From the NCBI GenBank assembly GCA_937922785.1, contig CALAJQ010000023.1:124001-188000 (forward strand): 64,000 bases of DNA, given 5' to 3'. The notes under the pieces were generated by a model, which saw nothing but the letters and a program-made list of their open reading frames with translations, did not search any database and was not told the DNA's origin. Position 1 is the first letter of the stretch; each line of letters opens with the position of its first letter. Shown one piece after another: positions 1 to 9,704 of the stretch. A program made the translations under genes and the position numbers. This stretch comes from an uncultured Acidimicrobiales bacterium. GTDB lineage: Bacteria; Actinomycetota; Acidimicrobiia; Acidimicrobiales; SZUA-35.

Positions 1-598
1 CCAATAGCTCAATTCCGGCCGAGTCCAAGTCATTTGTCGGCTCGTCAAGCAACAGCACATCAAACTGACTTACCTGAAGCGCCGCCAACCAAACCTTGGC
101 TCTCTGTCCCCCACTCAGACTGACCAGGTCGCGCCCGTGAAGTTCTGCAATATCCAACGCCTCGAGGGCTTGGGCTGAACGATCCTCAAGACCGGGCCCA
201 CCCAGGGCCAACCACCTGTTCAGCGCCAAGTCATACTCGTCTGCGGCTCCCGCAATGTCTTCTGCCAGGCCCTCTAGCGAGCGGTCCAAATCAGCCTGGG
301 CCCTTGCAACACCCGTCTGTTGCTGGATCAGTTCCGCAACCGTGTTTGCAGCCTCGCCGTCGCGGCGCTGGTTCATTAACCCAACCGTTGCCGAAGTAGG
401 TGTCAGCTCAATAGTCCCAGCCGTGGGGCTGATTTGCCCGGCAAGCAGACCCAACAAAGTCGACTTGCCACACCCGTTTGGGCCGACCAGTCCAATTCTG
501 GCTCCGGGGGCAGCACGCATTGTCAGACGCTCGATGAGCCGCTCTGCGCCATAGGAAAATGAAAGTGAATTAGCAAACAACTGAACGGTCAAAGCCAC
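1..598 (-). CDS. ABC-F family ATP-binding protein (partial, C-terminal part outside window)
   Basis: About 199 N-terminal residues are visible and the gene runs off the left edge. Read on the minus strand it has a Walker A (GPNGCGKST, about residue 35), an ABC signature (LSGGQ) and a Walker B followed by LLLDEPTNDLD, the hallmark of ABC-F proteins. That family binds ribosomes (translation factors, antibiotic protection) and has two ATPase domains and no membrane domain; only the first domain is visible. The proposed start is GTG at 598; another GTG lies ten codons upstream and an in-frame TAA lies just before it. Membership of ABC-F rather than another soluble ABC protein is inferred from the DEPTNDLD motif. 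Confidence 0.85.
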   Translation of the reverse strand, partial: MALTVQLFANSLSFSYGAERLIERLTMRAAPGARIGLVGPNGCGKSTLLGLLAGQISPTAGTIELTPTSATVGLMNQRRDGEAANTVAELIQQQTGVARAQADLDRSLEGLAEDIAGAADEYDLALNRWLALGGPGLEDRSAQALEALDIAELHGRDLVSLSGGQRAKVWLAALQVSQFDVLLLDEPTNDLDSAGIELL

Positions 599-785
599 GC
601 CCTTTCGAAGGCAAGCAGGTTTCGAACACGAATAGCAGTTAGATCTTCACGTAGCGATCATAGCTCTAGCCAGCGCTTGCCTCGGCCAGCTTTCCCGGCT
701 GAATGGCCGAAAACGGGGTTCTAGCAGGTGAAATACCCACAAACCCGACCTCAAGGTCAGCCATCTAGATGTCGAAATAACTTCT

Positions 786-2822
786 ATGACGGCGGACCCC
801 AATAGTGAGCTTTGGGCGCGCCGTTATCTAGATGAGATGAATGACATCATCGTGGTCACCGACATGGCCACTGGAATTGTCATGGAGGTTAATGAAAGAG
901 GCTGTCGCGAGATGGGTTGGGACATCGACGATGTCGTTGGCCACCAGCTGCTCAGGCACGTCCACCCAGATGACATCGCAACTATCGGAACTGCAATCGA
1001 CGAGCTGAGCAGTGGCATCACCGGGCGTTACGAACAACGTTGGCGCCACGCCCAAGACGGCTGGAGAATTTTCGACGTCTATGGTCGCCTAATTGACGAT
1101 TCAAGGCTGCTCATTTGCGGCCGAGACATCACCCAGCTGAAGATGTCTCAGGAGCGCAATCAGCACCTAAATCGATTGGTCGAGCTAACCGATGATCTAC
1201 TCATAGTCAGCAACCTCAACGGCGACGTTCTCTATCACAACAACGCTGCAGAACGACTGCTGGGCGGCGACGGCAACAAGCTAAACCGAGTAAAGGACTT
1301 CTTGTACGACGACGAGTCGTTAACTGAGGTTCGTCGGATGTCAGAGGAGATGCTGCACGGCGACCACCGGGCAAACGGCAAGATCCGCACGATCAAGGCT
1401 GACGGGTCACCGGTAACAATGTGGTGCACGTCGACGATGGACCCCGAGACCGGCTATTGCTACACGGTCGAGCGTGACATGACCGAAGCCGAAGACGTGG
1501 AGCACGAACTCAAGCGTCTGAACGAAGATCTCACCAAACTGGCAACCCGGGATCCCCTCACTGGGTTGGCAAACCGGACGGTACTCACCGAGGCCCTGAA
1601 CCTAGCAATGAGCGACTCCCCAAAGCCGTTGTTCGCTGTGCTGCTTCTAGACATCGACAACTTCAAGATGGTCAACGACACGATGGGCCACACCCACGGC
1701 GACAGATTGCTAAAGCACATCGCAAACCGGCTTCGGAAATTGGCCAAGCCTGGCGACATTGTTGCCAGGTTCGGTGGAGATGAGTTCGTCGTTCTTGCAC
1801 AGAACCTGGAGTCTGCAACCGACGCAACCGATCTTGCCAACGCAATCAGAGATCATCTAAGTACTCCCTATGAAATCGGCGGCCGCATGGTTCACAGTGG
1901 CTGCTCAGTTGGTATCTCGCTGTCACACTCGGCCGAGACTGCGGGCGATCTCATCCGTTTTGCCGATATCGCCACCTATCAGGCCAAGGCCAACGGTCGT
2001 AACCGCTACGAATTGTTCGACGCCACCTTGCGAGAGCAAGTTGATAGACGCTTCGTACTTGAGACCGGGCTGCGCTCTGGACTCAGCGAATCCCAGATCG
2101 GGGCATCTCTACAGGGGATCTTCAGCACGACAGATTCAGAGCTTCGAGGCTTTGAAGCACTTGTCCGGTGGCAACACCCGGAATTTGGGGTTGTGTCGCC
2201 AAGCGAGTTTGTTCAGATCGCCGACGACTGTCATCTCTTGAACGATATGACTGTTGCTGTCCTGACCTCTGCCCTTGAACAGACCGCAACCTGGCTTCTC
2301 GATAAGAGCGAGAGGTTCATTGCGATCAACATTGCAGCCAACCAACTTCAGGGTCCGGGACTCACGGCTCGACTGTTGGCTGTGCTCGAAGTGTTCTCAA
2401 CGGATCCCTCTAAGGTCGTGGTAGAGATAACCGAGGTTGGACTTACCGGCTTGTTGGTTGATTCGCTCCCGGTTCTACATGGCCTTCGAGATGCTGGCTT
2501 CAGGCTGGCGATCGACGACTTTGGCAAGGGCGGTTCGGCGTTAGGTCACCTCCGTGATCTCCCTATCAGCATGGTCAAGATCGACGGCTCCTTTGTCCAT
2601 CACCTTGCCGATGATGAGTACGCTGCCACGATCACCGAATCGGTGATCCAACTTGCGACCAAGCTCGGACTGGTGACCGTTGCAGAGTGCGTCGAGACTC
2701 CGGAGCAACTGGAGCTTCTAAAGGCGATGGGTTGTGAGCATGTGCAAGGTTTCATGTTGCAAGCGCCACAGGCAGAAGGTTCTGCCAGCCTGGTGTCACC
2801 AGAAGTAGCAAACTCCAAATAG
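786..2822 (+). CDS. PAS-PAS-GGDEF-EAL cyclic-di-GMP turnover protein
   Basis: 678 residues with four modules and no membrane segment, so a cytosolic sensor. PAS 1 spans about 15-110 (with a WRHAQDGW-type core), PAS 2 about 128-240, GGDEF about 255-415 and EAL about 425-665. The cyclase active-site loop is intact (ARFGGDEFVVLA, near 329). The phosphodiesterase residues also look intact: FEALVRW, NIAANQL, EITEVGL, IDDFGKGG, VKIDGSFV, AECVET. It could therefore make and break c-di-GMP. The product-inhibition site five residues before GGDEF, normally RxxD, reads KPGD, so feedback inhibition may be weak. It stands alone on the plus strand. No clear ribosome binding site precedes ATG 786. Confidence 0.95.
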   Translation: MTADPNSELWARRYLDEMNDIIVVTDMATGIVMEVNERGCREMGWDIDDVVGHQLLRHVHPDDIATIGTAIDELSSGITGRYEQRWRHAQDGWRIFDVYGRLIDDSRLLICGRDITQLKMSQERNQHLNRLVELTDDLLIVSNLNGDVLYHNNAAERLLGGDGNKLNRVKDFLYDDESLTEVRRMSEEMLHGDHRANGKIRTIKADGSPVTMWCTSTMDPETGYCYTVERDMTEAEDVEHELKRLNEDLTKLATRDPLTGLANRTVLTEALNLAMSDSPKPLFAVLLLDIDNFKMVNDTMGHTHGDRLLKHIANRLRKLAKPGDIVARFGGDEFVVLAQNLESATDATDLANAIRDHLSTPYEIGGRMVHSGCSVGISLSHSAETAGDLIRFADIATYQAKANGRNRYELFDATLREQVDRRFVLETGLRSGLSESQIGASLQGIFSTTDSELRGFEALVRWQHPEFGVVSPSEFVQIADDCHLLNDMTVAVLTSALEQTATWLLDKSERFIAINIAANQLQGPGLTARLLAVLEVFSTDPSKVVVEITEVGLTGLLVDSLPVLHGLRDAGFRLAIDDFGKGGSALGHLRDLPISMVKIDGSFVHHLADDEYAATITESVIQLATKLGLVTVAECVETPEQLELLKAMGCEHVQGFMLQAPQAEGSASLVSPEVANSK

Positions 2823-2869
2823 CTGGTCCGTTTTTACCCCTCTTGGTTCCGAGGCGCTAGAACTGTTCC

Positions 2870-4426
2870 ATGCAGCAGCTAACCGTTTCCAGTAGCAAAG
2901 GCGCCGTTTGCACGGTTGATACGAGAGCATCAGCAGCCGGTGTCGAAATGCTCGACCTTGGAGGCAACGCCGTCGATGCTGCGATCGCTGCGTCGGCTGT
3001 GCTAACCGTAACGTCCCAGCACATGTGTGGGATGGGAGGCGATCTCTTTGCCCTGGTTCATCAAGACCTTGGCGACCCGCTGTGTCTCAACGCTTCCGGC
3101 TGGGCCGGTTCTGGTGCTGACCCCGAGCGGCTGCGAGCTGAGGGCCACGACGCAATGCCCTTCAAGGGTGACATTCGCAGTGTTCCGGTGCCAGGATGTG
3201 TGGATGGCTGGGTTGCCCTAGCCGAGCGCTGCGCAAAGCTGCCATTGGCGACCCTGTTGGCGCCAGCGATCTCGACTGCGGCGAATGGCTTCGACGTTCC
3301 CGGTCATCTTGCCGCTTCTGCAAGACGAGTATCGGGTGTGCCGGGTGCAGACGACTACCAAGATCTTGCAGAGGGCGACACCCTGATCCGACCGGGTATT
3401 GCCAAAGCGCTCACAGCTGTCGCAGATTTGGGTCGCGACGGTTTCTACCTTGGCGAGTTCGGCGAAGCGTTGATTGAAATCGGAGCTGGTGAATTCACTA
3501 GGCAGGACCTAGAACATCACCACGCCGAATGGGTCGATCCGCTGTTTCTCGACGCCTGGGGTCATCGCCTTTGGACTGTTCCCCCAAACTCACAGGGCTA
3601 TCTCTCACTGCTGGGGGCTGGCATTCTTGAAGGCTTAGACCTCCCCGCCGATCCAAACGACGGCTTGTGGGCCCATCTTGTGGTTGAGGCAGCTCGCCAT
3701 GCTGGCTTCGACCGAATCGATTCGTTGTTTGATGGTGCGGATGGAATGGCGCTTCTCAGCCCTGAACGCATTGCTCAACGTCGGGCCAACATCAGCATAG
3801 ATTCCGCTGCATCCCTCGGAGACACATATGGCGGCGGCGGAACAATATACCTCTGCGCTACAGACTCAAACGGCGGTGGGGTTTCGTTCATCCAGTCCAA
3901 CGCGTCAGGCTTTGGAGTCCACTTGGTGGCTCCCGGGACTGGCATTTTCTTGCAAAACCGAGGAGCTGGCTTCAACCTGATTCCGGGCCACCCAGCTGAG
4001 TATCAACCCCAAAGGCGAGCCCCCCACACTTTGTCACCAGCGCTAATCACTACGCCCGAAGGCAAGCTCAGAACAGTACTTGGGACCATGGGCGGCGACG
4101 CTCAACCCCAGATCGTGTTGCAAATGTTGGCGCGACTGTTGTTCAACCAACAATCGGTCGGCGACATTATGGCGGCCCCCCGCTGGGTACTTGAACCACC
4201 AAAGTCCAACGGCTTCGACACATGGGAAAGCCCGGATCTACCCGAAGTGATCGTGGAACCGGGGGGTCCCGAATCATGGTTGATCGGGCTGATCAAACGA
4301 GGACACGTTGCCACTCAGCGTCGCGTAAACACTGGCCATGCCCACATGATCGACATTCAAGACGGCGTCTCCCATGCTGGGACCGAACCCCGCATAGATA
4401 CCAGCGCAGCCCTGGCCCCTGACTAA
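2870..4426 (+). CDS. Gamma-glutamyltransferase family protein
   Basis: 518 residues of the Ntn-hydrolase gamma-glutamyltransferase fold. The N-terminus has the family pattern (GGNAVDAAIAASAVLTV, then GMGGDLFALV). The autoprocessing threonine that becomes the nucleophile is in GGGGTIYLCATD near residue 325, followed by the conserved small-residue stretch QSNASGFG. The family cleaves or transfers the gamma-glutamyl group of glutathione and related amides. No signal peptide is visible, unlike secreted GGTs, so a cytosolic role or a different gamma-glutamyl substrate is possible. It is 47 nt downstream of the c-di-GMP gene and convergent with the nitronate monooxygenase. Confidence 0.9.
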   Translation: MQQLTVSSSKGAVCTVDTRASAAGVEMLDLGGNAVDAAIAASAVLTVTSQHMCGMGGDLFALVHQDLGDPLCLNASGWAGSGADPERLRAEGHDAMPFKGDIRSVPVPGCVDGWVALAERCAKLPLATLLAPAISTAANGFDVPGHLAASARRVSGVPGADDYQDLAEGDTLIRPGIAKALTAVADLGRDGFYLGEFGEALIEIGAGEFTRQDLEHHHAEWVDPLFLDAWGHRLWTVPPNSQGYLSLLGAGILEGLDLPADPNDGLWAHLVVEAARHAGFDRIDSLFDGADGMALLSPERIAQRRANISIDSAASLGDTYGGGGTIYLCATDSNGGGVSFIQSNASGFGVHLVAPGTGIFLQNRGAGFNLIPGHPAEYQPQRRAPHTLSPALITTPEGKLRTVLGTMGGDAQPQIVLQMLARLLFNQQSVGDIMAAPRWVLEPPKSNGFDTWESPDLPEVIVEPGGPESWLIGLIKRGHVATQRRVNTGHAHMIDIQDGVSHAGTEPRIDTSAALAPD

Positions 4427-4456
4427 GAATTCAGATCGACAAATTTAGGACCGCGG

Positions 4457-5419
4457 TCAGGTTCTCAGCAGCGGGAAGCGCTGAACGATCTCAGCCGCCG
4501 GCGGTATAGATGTGATGCTGTCGATGCCTTCGCCCGCCCAGACCACCCTGACGTCCAGATCGCCAGCTGCAGCGGCGTCCGCATGCAGCGCTGTGAGCCT
4601 TGCCTGTTCGGCCTCGTCGATTTCTGATTCTCGACCGGTCCACGTCTTGGTCAGTTCAGTTTGAATGCTCCGACCGCTGTATCCCTGTGGCCATTTCGGG
4701 CCACGGACGATGTCATAGATCGTGCTGTGAACCGTGTCATCGCCAGACGAATCGACAATTTTGCGTTTGGCGGCATCGATGTCTGAAGCCTCCTGGCTGG
4801 CATAAAAGGCGGTACCGATCGCAACGCCCGAGGCGCCTAACGCAACGGCAGCCTCATAGCCGGCCAGCGTCGAGATGCCACCGGCGGCAACGACCGGCAC
4901 GGGCCCCACCGCATCGGCAATAGCTGGAACCAAGCCGAACAGGGCACGCCCTTGACGTCCGTGACCGCCTGCCTCGCTCCCCTGAGCCACGATAATGTCG
5001 GCCCCGGCATCACTGGCTGAAACAGCTTCGGCCACTGTGCCAACTTGGCAGATCGCTACAGCGCCCGATGACTTGATGGCATCAAGATGGGGAACGGGAT
5101 TGCCAAAGGACATCCACACCACTGGCGGATTGTGAGTCTCCAGAATCGAGTCCAAGGCTCCGTCGGCCATGTTCCAAGTGATGATGCCTACACCAACCCG
5201 TGACGAGCCGACTTCGGTGAGTTCAGAAGCAATCCAGTCGAGGTCGCCATAACCGCCCCCGAGCACGCCCAGGCCGCCTGCATCTGAAACTGCTTTGGCC
5301 AATTTGCCCCCAGCGATTTTGGCCATCGGGGCCAGAATGACTGGTCGATCTATGCCAAGCACGGTGCACAGTTTGGCTGAGGCTTTTGTTGGGGATTTTG
5401 AGGAGACTGCGGTGCCCAC
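4457..5419 (-). CDS. Nitronate monooxygenase (2-nitropropane dioxygenase family)
   Basis: 320-residue FMN TIM-barrel enzyme. Visible are the start of the barrel (DRPVILAPMAKIAGGKLA), the GSEAGGHG segment with the probable catalytic histidine, and the FMN phosphate site (AAGGIS ... GASGVAIGTAF). The family oxidises alkyl nitronates or propionate 3-nitronate; some members have other flavin roles. It starts with GTG, 6 nt after the CBS protein stop, so both are probably one transcript. A second, divergent member lies at 60144-61229. Confidence 0.9.
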   Translation of the reverse strand: MGTAVSSKSPTKASAKLCTVLGIDRPVILAPMAKIAGGKLAKAVSDAGGLGVLGGGYGDLDWIASELTEVGSSRVGVGIITWNMADGALDSILETHNPPVVWMSFGNPVPHLDAIKSSGAVAICQVGTVAEAVSASDAGADIIVAQGSEAGGHGRQGRALFGLVPAIADAVGPVPVVAAGGISTLAGYEAAVALGASGVAIGTAFYASQEASDIDAAKRKIVDSSGDDTVHSTIYDIVRGPKWPQGYSGRSIQTELTKTWTGRESEIDEAEQARLTALHADAAAAGDLDVRVVWAGEGIDSITSIPPAAEIVQRFPLLRT

Positions 5420-5425
5420 AGGTGG

Positions 5426-5860
5426 CTACCAGCCCTGTTTGATGTAGTTCTCGAGGTGGCCCATCTCGGCTTCAAGTTCGGTAACTCGCCATTTGACAAC
5501 GTCACCAATCGAAATCATGCCAGCTAGACCGTCACTCGTCTGAACTGGAAGGTGACGGATGCGGTGCTCGGTCATCATGCCCATTAGCCACTCGACACTG
5601 TCTTGGGATGAACAGGTTCTTACGTCGCTCGTCATTACAGATCCGACTGGCTGATCTAGTATCGACGAGCCTTCAACACCCAAGCGACGCACGATGTCAC
5701 GTTCTGAGATGATGCCGTCAATCGAAGCTCCGTCGGCACTTACGACAAGTGCGCCAAATCCTTTTTCAGAAAGCAGGCCAGCTGCCTGTGAAACCGGATC
5801 CTCGGGTTTCACGGTTGCGACCTCTGATCCTTTGCGCTGGATTATCTCTGCGACGTTCAT
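5426..5860 (-). CDS. Two-CBS-domain protein
   Basis: 144 residues made of little more than a CBS pair (about 5-60 and 72-128), the adenosyl-nucleotide sensing module. Typical landmarks are SEKGFGALVVSADG, GIISERDIVRRL, MTEHRIRHLPV and GMISIGDVVKW. The short C-terminal tail (HLENYIKQGW) is typical of stand-alone actinobacterial CBS proteins. It is the first gene of a pair with the nitronate monooxygenase. The ligand and partner are unknown; regulation of a partner by AMP/ATP or NAD is only the general family role. Confidence 0.9.
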   Translation of the reverse strand: MNVAEIIQRKGSEVATVKPEDPVSQAAGLLSEKGFGALVVSADGASIDGIISERDIVRRLGVEGSSILDQPVGSVMTSDVRTCSSQDSVEWLMGMMTEHRIRHLPVQTSDGLAGMISIGDVVKWRVTELEAEMGHLENYIKQGW

Positions 5861-5963
5861 GAAAGTCCCCTATTTGCTGCTGCCACATGCATCTGTCAAA
5901 ACCATCTTCGCGCGTCCTAGGCCACGTTGCACAAGAACACTTAAGCCGACGGCATGCGATCAG

Positions 5964-7445
5964 CTAGTCAATCGGTGTGAACATCCCAATACTGCGCACC
6001 AGCTTGACCGCCGACGCCATCGTGACAACGGTCAACCCTGATGTGACCGCCAACGCCCACACGTAGCCAGCTTGGAGAGCGTCCACGACTTCAGCGTTCA
6101 GATCGACGGCGTCTGCATCACCGCCCAAGAGATCTCGAATCGCCTCCACATCGCCAATCCTCTGCTGAACTACCAGAAAGATTACCGAGCTTGCGATTGC
6201 AGCTCCGTATGCAAATCCGAGCGATCGCAGGAACTGATGAGCCGAAGAGACTCGACCCATCTCGTTTTGTTGAGCTCTTCCTTGCAGTAGCGCAAGGCCC
6301 GCTGTTGTGATTGAGCCGATCCCGATACCGGCAAAGAAGAAGGCGCCAAGCAGGAATCCAATCCAAAGTTCCAGGCCGGTAACAACTACTGCGAACAAGC
6401 CCATCACAACCAACAGACCCGAACCTGCCTGCACTACGTAAGCCGAGTGCATTCGTGACTGCAGCTTGCTTGAGATGAACGCGCCCACGGTCCAGCCAAG
6501 AACCAGGAACAGAACTGAAAAGGCCGCTTGGGTCTCGGTAGCACCTCGGGCGCCCTTCAGGTACAGCGGCAAGAAGGCACTAGCTCCGGTGCCACCACCC
6601 ACAGCCAAAGTTGAAGTGATGTGCAGATAGCGCCATCGGCGCCCTGTCAAATGGTCCAACTCAACTACAGGGTGGTAGGTCCGGCGAGCGTGACGGTAGT
6701 AGGCAACTCCAAACACCACCGCGATTAGTAGCCACCACAACAATCGCAAGGAATCTGCAGACGCCGCCATCAGCAATCCGATTGTCAAAACGGTCAGGAT
6801 TACCAGCCCACGGACGTCGAACTTGTTGACAATGTTTTCTTCGCGCCTACCGGGCAGGCGGTTCCAACCAATAGCGGTTGCCACAATGCCCACAGGCAAG
6901 GTGACGGTGAAGATCGATCGCCAACCGAACAGTCCTATAAGGCCCGCTGCGATCGCGGGGCCCGCAATGCCCATCACCCCCCACACGGCTGATACGGCCG
7001 CATAAACCTTTGGCCTTATGTCTGCCCCATAGGCCAAACCCACTGTTGATATTGAAGCTCCGATCACTCCGCCGCTTGCAATCCCCTGCACAATTCGAGC
7101 CAAGATCAGGGTCTGCATATTTGGTGAGACCGCACAGAAAAGTGAGGACACGATGAACACAATCATGGAGGCTCTGAAGACTCGTCGAACTCCGTAAGAA
7201 TCAACAGTCGGACCCAGGGCAAGTATCGCTACTGCTGCGGCCAGAAGCTCGGCCGTAATCACCCACGGCAAAAGCCCAACATTGCCAAGATCGTTGCCCA
7301 TGCTGGGTAGGGCCGCGGCCACAGAAAGGTTGTTGTAGGAGACCAACGCAACCGCGACGAGCAGCGAAATGGTGAGTGGACGGTGCTCGCCCGACAGAAG
7401 TTTCGGCTGTGACGCCTGGATTGACAAGCTGCCAGTATGCCTCAC
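5964..7445 (-). CDS. MFS transporter, DHA2/QacA-like
   Basis: 493 residues with 12-14 hydrophobic helices. The loop after helix 2 (ALGPTVDSYGVRRVF) and motif C-like WGVMGIAGPAIAAGLIG fit drug:H+ antiporters of the DHA2 group. It begins with GTG and lies 35 nt behind the amidohydrolase, at the distal end of a P450-FAD oxidase-amidohydrolase run, so it plausibly carries a substrate or product of those enzymes. The first 20 residues are not conserved-looking, so a later start is possible. Substrate cannot be told from sequence. Confidence 0.9.
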   Translation of the reverse strand: MRHTGSLSIQASQPKLLSGEHRPLTISLLVAVALVSYNNLSVAAALPSMGNDLGNVGLLPWVITAELLAAAVAILALGPTVDSYGVRRVFRASMIVFIVSSLFCAVSPNMQTLILARIVQGIASGGVIGASISTVGLAYGADIRPKVYAAVSAVWGVMGIAGPAIAAGLIGLFGWRSIFTVTLPVGIVATAIGWNRLPGRREENIVNKFDVRGLVILTVLTIGLLMAASADSLRLLWWLLIAVVFGVAYYRHARRTYHPVVELDHLTGRRWRYLHITSTLAVGGGTGASAFLPLYLKGARGATETQAAFSVLFLVLGWTVGAFISSKLQSRMHSAYVVQAGSGLLVVMGLFAVVVTGLELWIGFLLGAFFFAGIGIGSITTAGLALLQGRAQQNEMGRVSSAHQFLRSLGFAYGAAIASSVIFLVVQQRIGDVEAIRDLLGGDADAVDLNAEVVDALQAGYVWALAVTSGLTVVTMASAVKLVRSIGMFTPID

Positions 7446-7480
7446 GCAGCGACCTGGCGGCGCCTACAGCCTGTGAGTGT

Positions 7481-8494
7481 CTAAAGCCCGAGATTGTAGA
7501 AGCGGTTGGCGGTGCCAAAGAACAGGTCAGCTTGTTCGGAGTCGCTATATCCGGAGCCAACAATCTTCAAAGCGTTCCAAAGAGTCACGTAGTTGCAGGA
7601 CGATCGATCCACCGGAAAGTTTGACTCAAACATGCAGCGACTCGGGCCAAAGGTGTCAATGCAGAAACGAAGTTCCTCACCCCAATACTCCGCGATCTCC
7701 GATGAGCTTGGCGGCACTGGTTCGGCTTCCCAGCCAGCCCCGTACCGAGACATGCCGATTCCTCCAACTTTCAAAAAGACATTGGGACATTTCGCTAGCT
7801 CACTCATGTGGGGTCGCCACTCGGCGATTACTTCTGACCTTCTCCCGGCGTAGGGCCCAATCCCCATAGGTGCTCCGATGTGGTCAAGCACAACTGGTGT
7901 TTCTGGGTGGGCCCGGCAAAGGTCGACCAGGTCAGGCAGCTGAGGGTGCATTAGCCATGCGTCGAACACATAACCCATCTCCCCTAGCTTCTGAAACCCT
8001 TTCCGGTACTCCCCGTCATACATCAAGTGCTCGGGAGCGTCGGTGTGACCGTTAGGTATCTGGTCGCTCTTATGCCAGGCCACAGCGTGACGTATTCCCC
8101 TGAACAAACCAGCCCCGGCCGCCTCGTGAGCTTCTAGGACTCCTTCGACCTTCTCCCCAAGAGTTAGGTCAGCAAAGCTAGAGATTCCCAAAATCGGCGG
8201 TCCGCCGAGCTGAGCGATCGCGGCTGCGCTTTGGGCCACATAGGCCGTCTCTCCAACCGGTGCTAGTTCTGGCGGACCATCTAGGTGGTAGCCAGACATA
8301 CATTCAACAAAGACCGTGCCAACGATGTTGTGCCCCGCCGTGGTGTCAGCCATCAGATGCTCAACGGTGTAGGCGCCAAGTCTTCCGTGGTCATCCCAAA
8401 GATGGTGATGCGGATCAATAATGGGCTGCCCAGGATCAATCACTTCTTCGGTACGCTGGTTTGCCCAACGCATTTGTTCGTTCTCTATTGCCAC
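7481..8494 (-). CDS. Amidohydrolase family 2 (PDC/lactone hydrolase-like metal hydrolase)
   Basis: 337-residue TIM-barrel metal hydrolase. The N-terminal metal motif is IIDPHHHLWDDH; further landmarks are GIRHAVAWH, VVLDHIGAPMG and a C-terminal FESNFPVDRSS, as in amidohydrolase 2 proteins acting on lactones or ring-cleavage products (LigI-like). An AGGT-rich stretch GGAGGT lies upstream of ATG 8494 at long spacing, so the internal ATG eight codons later (MRWANQR) remains possible. It sits between the FAD oxidase and the MFS gene. A lactonase step after the lactone oxidase-like enzyme would fit, but that is inference. Confidence 0.88.
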   Translation of the reverse strand: MAIENEQMRWANQRTEEVIDPGQPIIDPHHHLWDDHGRLGAYTVEHLMADTTAGHNIVGTVFVECMSGYHLDGPPELAPVGETAYVAQSAAAIAQLGGPPILGISSFADLTLGEKVEGVLEAHEAAGAGLFRGIRHAVAWHKSDQIPNGHTDAPEHLMYDGEYRKGFQKLGEMGYVFDAWLMHPQLPDLVDLCRAHPETPVVLDHIGAPMGIGPYAGRRSEVIAEWRPHMSELAKCPNVFLKVGGIGMSRYGAGWEAEPVPPSSSEIAEYWGEELRFCIDTFGPSRCMFESNFPVDRSSCNYVTLWNALKIVGSGYSDSEQADLFFGTANRFYNLGL

Positions 8495-8524
8495 CGGGGA
8501 CCTCCATGAAGAGCCCGGCGAATG

Positions 8525-9697
8525 TCAGGTACGCAGGGACTTCAAGTAATCGTTCAGGAAGGTCCCGGTTGGGTCAAGTTGATCTCGAACTTCCCACCAC
8601 TTCTCCCAGTCTGGGTAGTGTCTGGCCAAGTCTGATCCGGCCAGGGAATTGACCTTTGCCCAGTGAGGGCGACCATCGTGAGCTAGGAAGATTTCTTCAC
8701 AGGCACCAAAGAGGCGACGGTCATCTTCGGCGATGTCGCAATGAACGCTGATAGCCACAGTCGGCCTGTTATTCGCTGGTGAAAGCCAGACATCATCAGC
8801 TGCAACGGTTCGGTACTCGACCGCCCACTCCACCTCAGGAAAGTGAGTCTGGTAAAGCTCTCTTATAGCCAGCATGCACGCTTCGCCCACGTCGGCGCCA
8901 ACGCTGTATTCCATTTCCGTGTGTAGCCACTCTCGACGGCTCGGAAAGACTTCGTGGCTCCAACCCACTTTGGCGCCTTCCTTGCCGACGGGATACTCCG
9001 GTGGTGCGTCGGTTTGATTCACGATCTTTGCGTGAACCCTGTCAGTCTTGGGAAACCAGAAGAACTCAAAGTGTCGGTTGTCGGAGATATAGGCCGCCAT
9101 CTTTGGCTGAATATCAACAAAAGGTTCGTACCAACCGTGCTCTGAAAGCCGATACGCAGGTACTAGTTGTAGGCGCAACCTTGTAACGAGTCCCAACGCA
9201 CCTAAATGGAGTTGAGCCGCCCTAAATACTTCCGGTTCGGTTAAGGCATCACACTTAACCAGGTCACCAGTTGAGGTCGCAATCGTGGCCCCTGCCACCA
9301 TTGCTGAGAGATTCGTGAGCGTTTCACCGGTGCCGTGGGTTCCGGTAGCGACAGCTCCAGAAATGGCCTGCCGGTCGATGTCGCCCTGATTCGCTAGGCC
9401 CAGCCCTGCTTCTTGGAGGGGCAATCCGAGGGCATAAATCGGAGTGCCCGCCCATACTTCGGCGGTCGCGGCCTCAACATCAGTTTCGATGACTCCAGTA
9501 AGACCGGAAACGTCAACTATCAATCCATCGTTAGGGATCAGTGGCATGTGGGAATGAGCCGCGCCAACCGCTCGGACAGTACGCCCTCCCGCTGCACTTG
9601 CAACGGCCAGCGCGACGGCGTCTGACTCCGAACGCAAGCTGTGCAGCCGCCAAGGTTCAGCAGTTAGTTTGCCGGACCAGTTGCGCCAATGAGCCAT
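8525..9697 (-). CDS. FAD-linked oxidoreductase, D-arabinono-1,4-lactone oxidase family
   Basis: I place the start at ATG 9697 (MAHWRNWSGK, 390 aa): the open frame extends to 10024 but that part runs inside the P450 gene and is not protein-like, whereas 9697 lies 7 nt after the P450 stop. The N-terminal half is a PCMH-type FAD domain (VRAVGAAHSHMP, DVSGLTGV, ATGTHGTGE) in which the histidine of AAHS may carry FAD covalently. The C-terminal half fits the ALO domain and ends with HWAKVNSL and LDPTGTFLNDYL. The family oxidises sugar lactones or sugar alcohols. Probably cotranscribed with the P450. Confidence 0.88.
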   Translation of the reverse strand: MAHWRNWSGKLTAEPWRLHSLRSESDAVALAVASAAGGRTVRAVGAAHSHMPLIPNDGLIVDVSGLTGVIETDVEAATAEVWAGTPIYALGLPLQEAGLGLANQGDIDRQAISGAVATGTHGTGETLTNLSAMVAGATIATSTGDLVKCDALTEPEVFRAAQLHLGALGLVTRLRLQLVPAYRLSEHGWYEPFVDIQPKMAAYISDNRHFEFFWFPKTDRVHAKIVNQTDAPPEYPVGKEGAKVGWSHEVFPSRREWLHTEMEYSVGADVGEACMLAIRELYQTHFPEVEWAVEYRTVAADDVWLSPANNRPTVAISVHCDIAEDDRRLFGACEEIFLAHDGRPHWAKVNSLAGSDLARHYPDWEKWWEVRDQLDPTGTFLNDYLKSLRT

Positions 9698-9704
9698 AGG
9701 CCGG

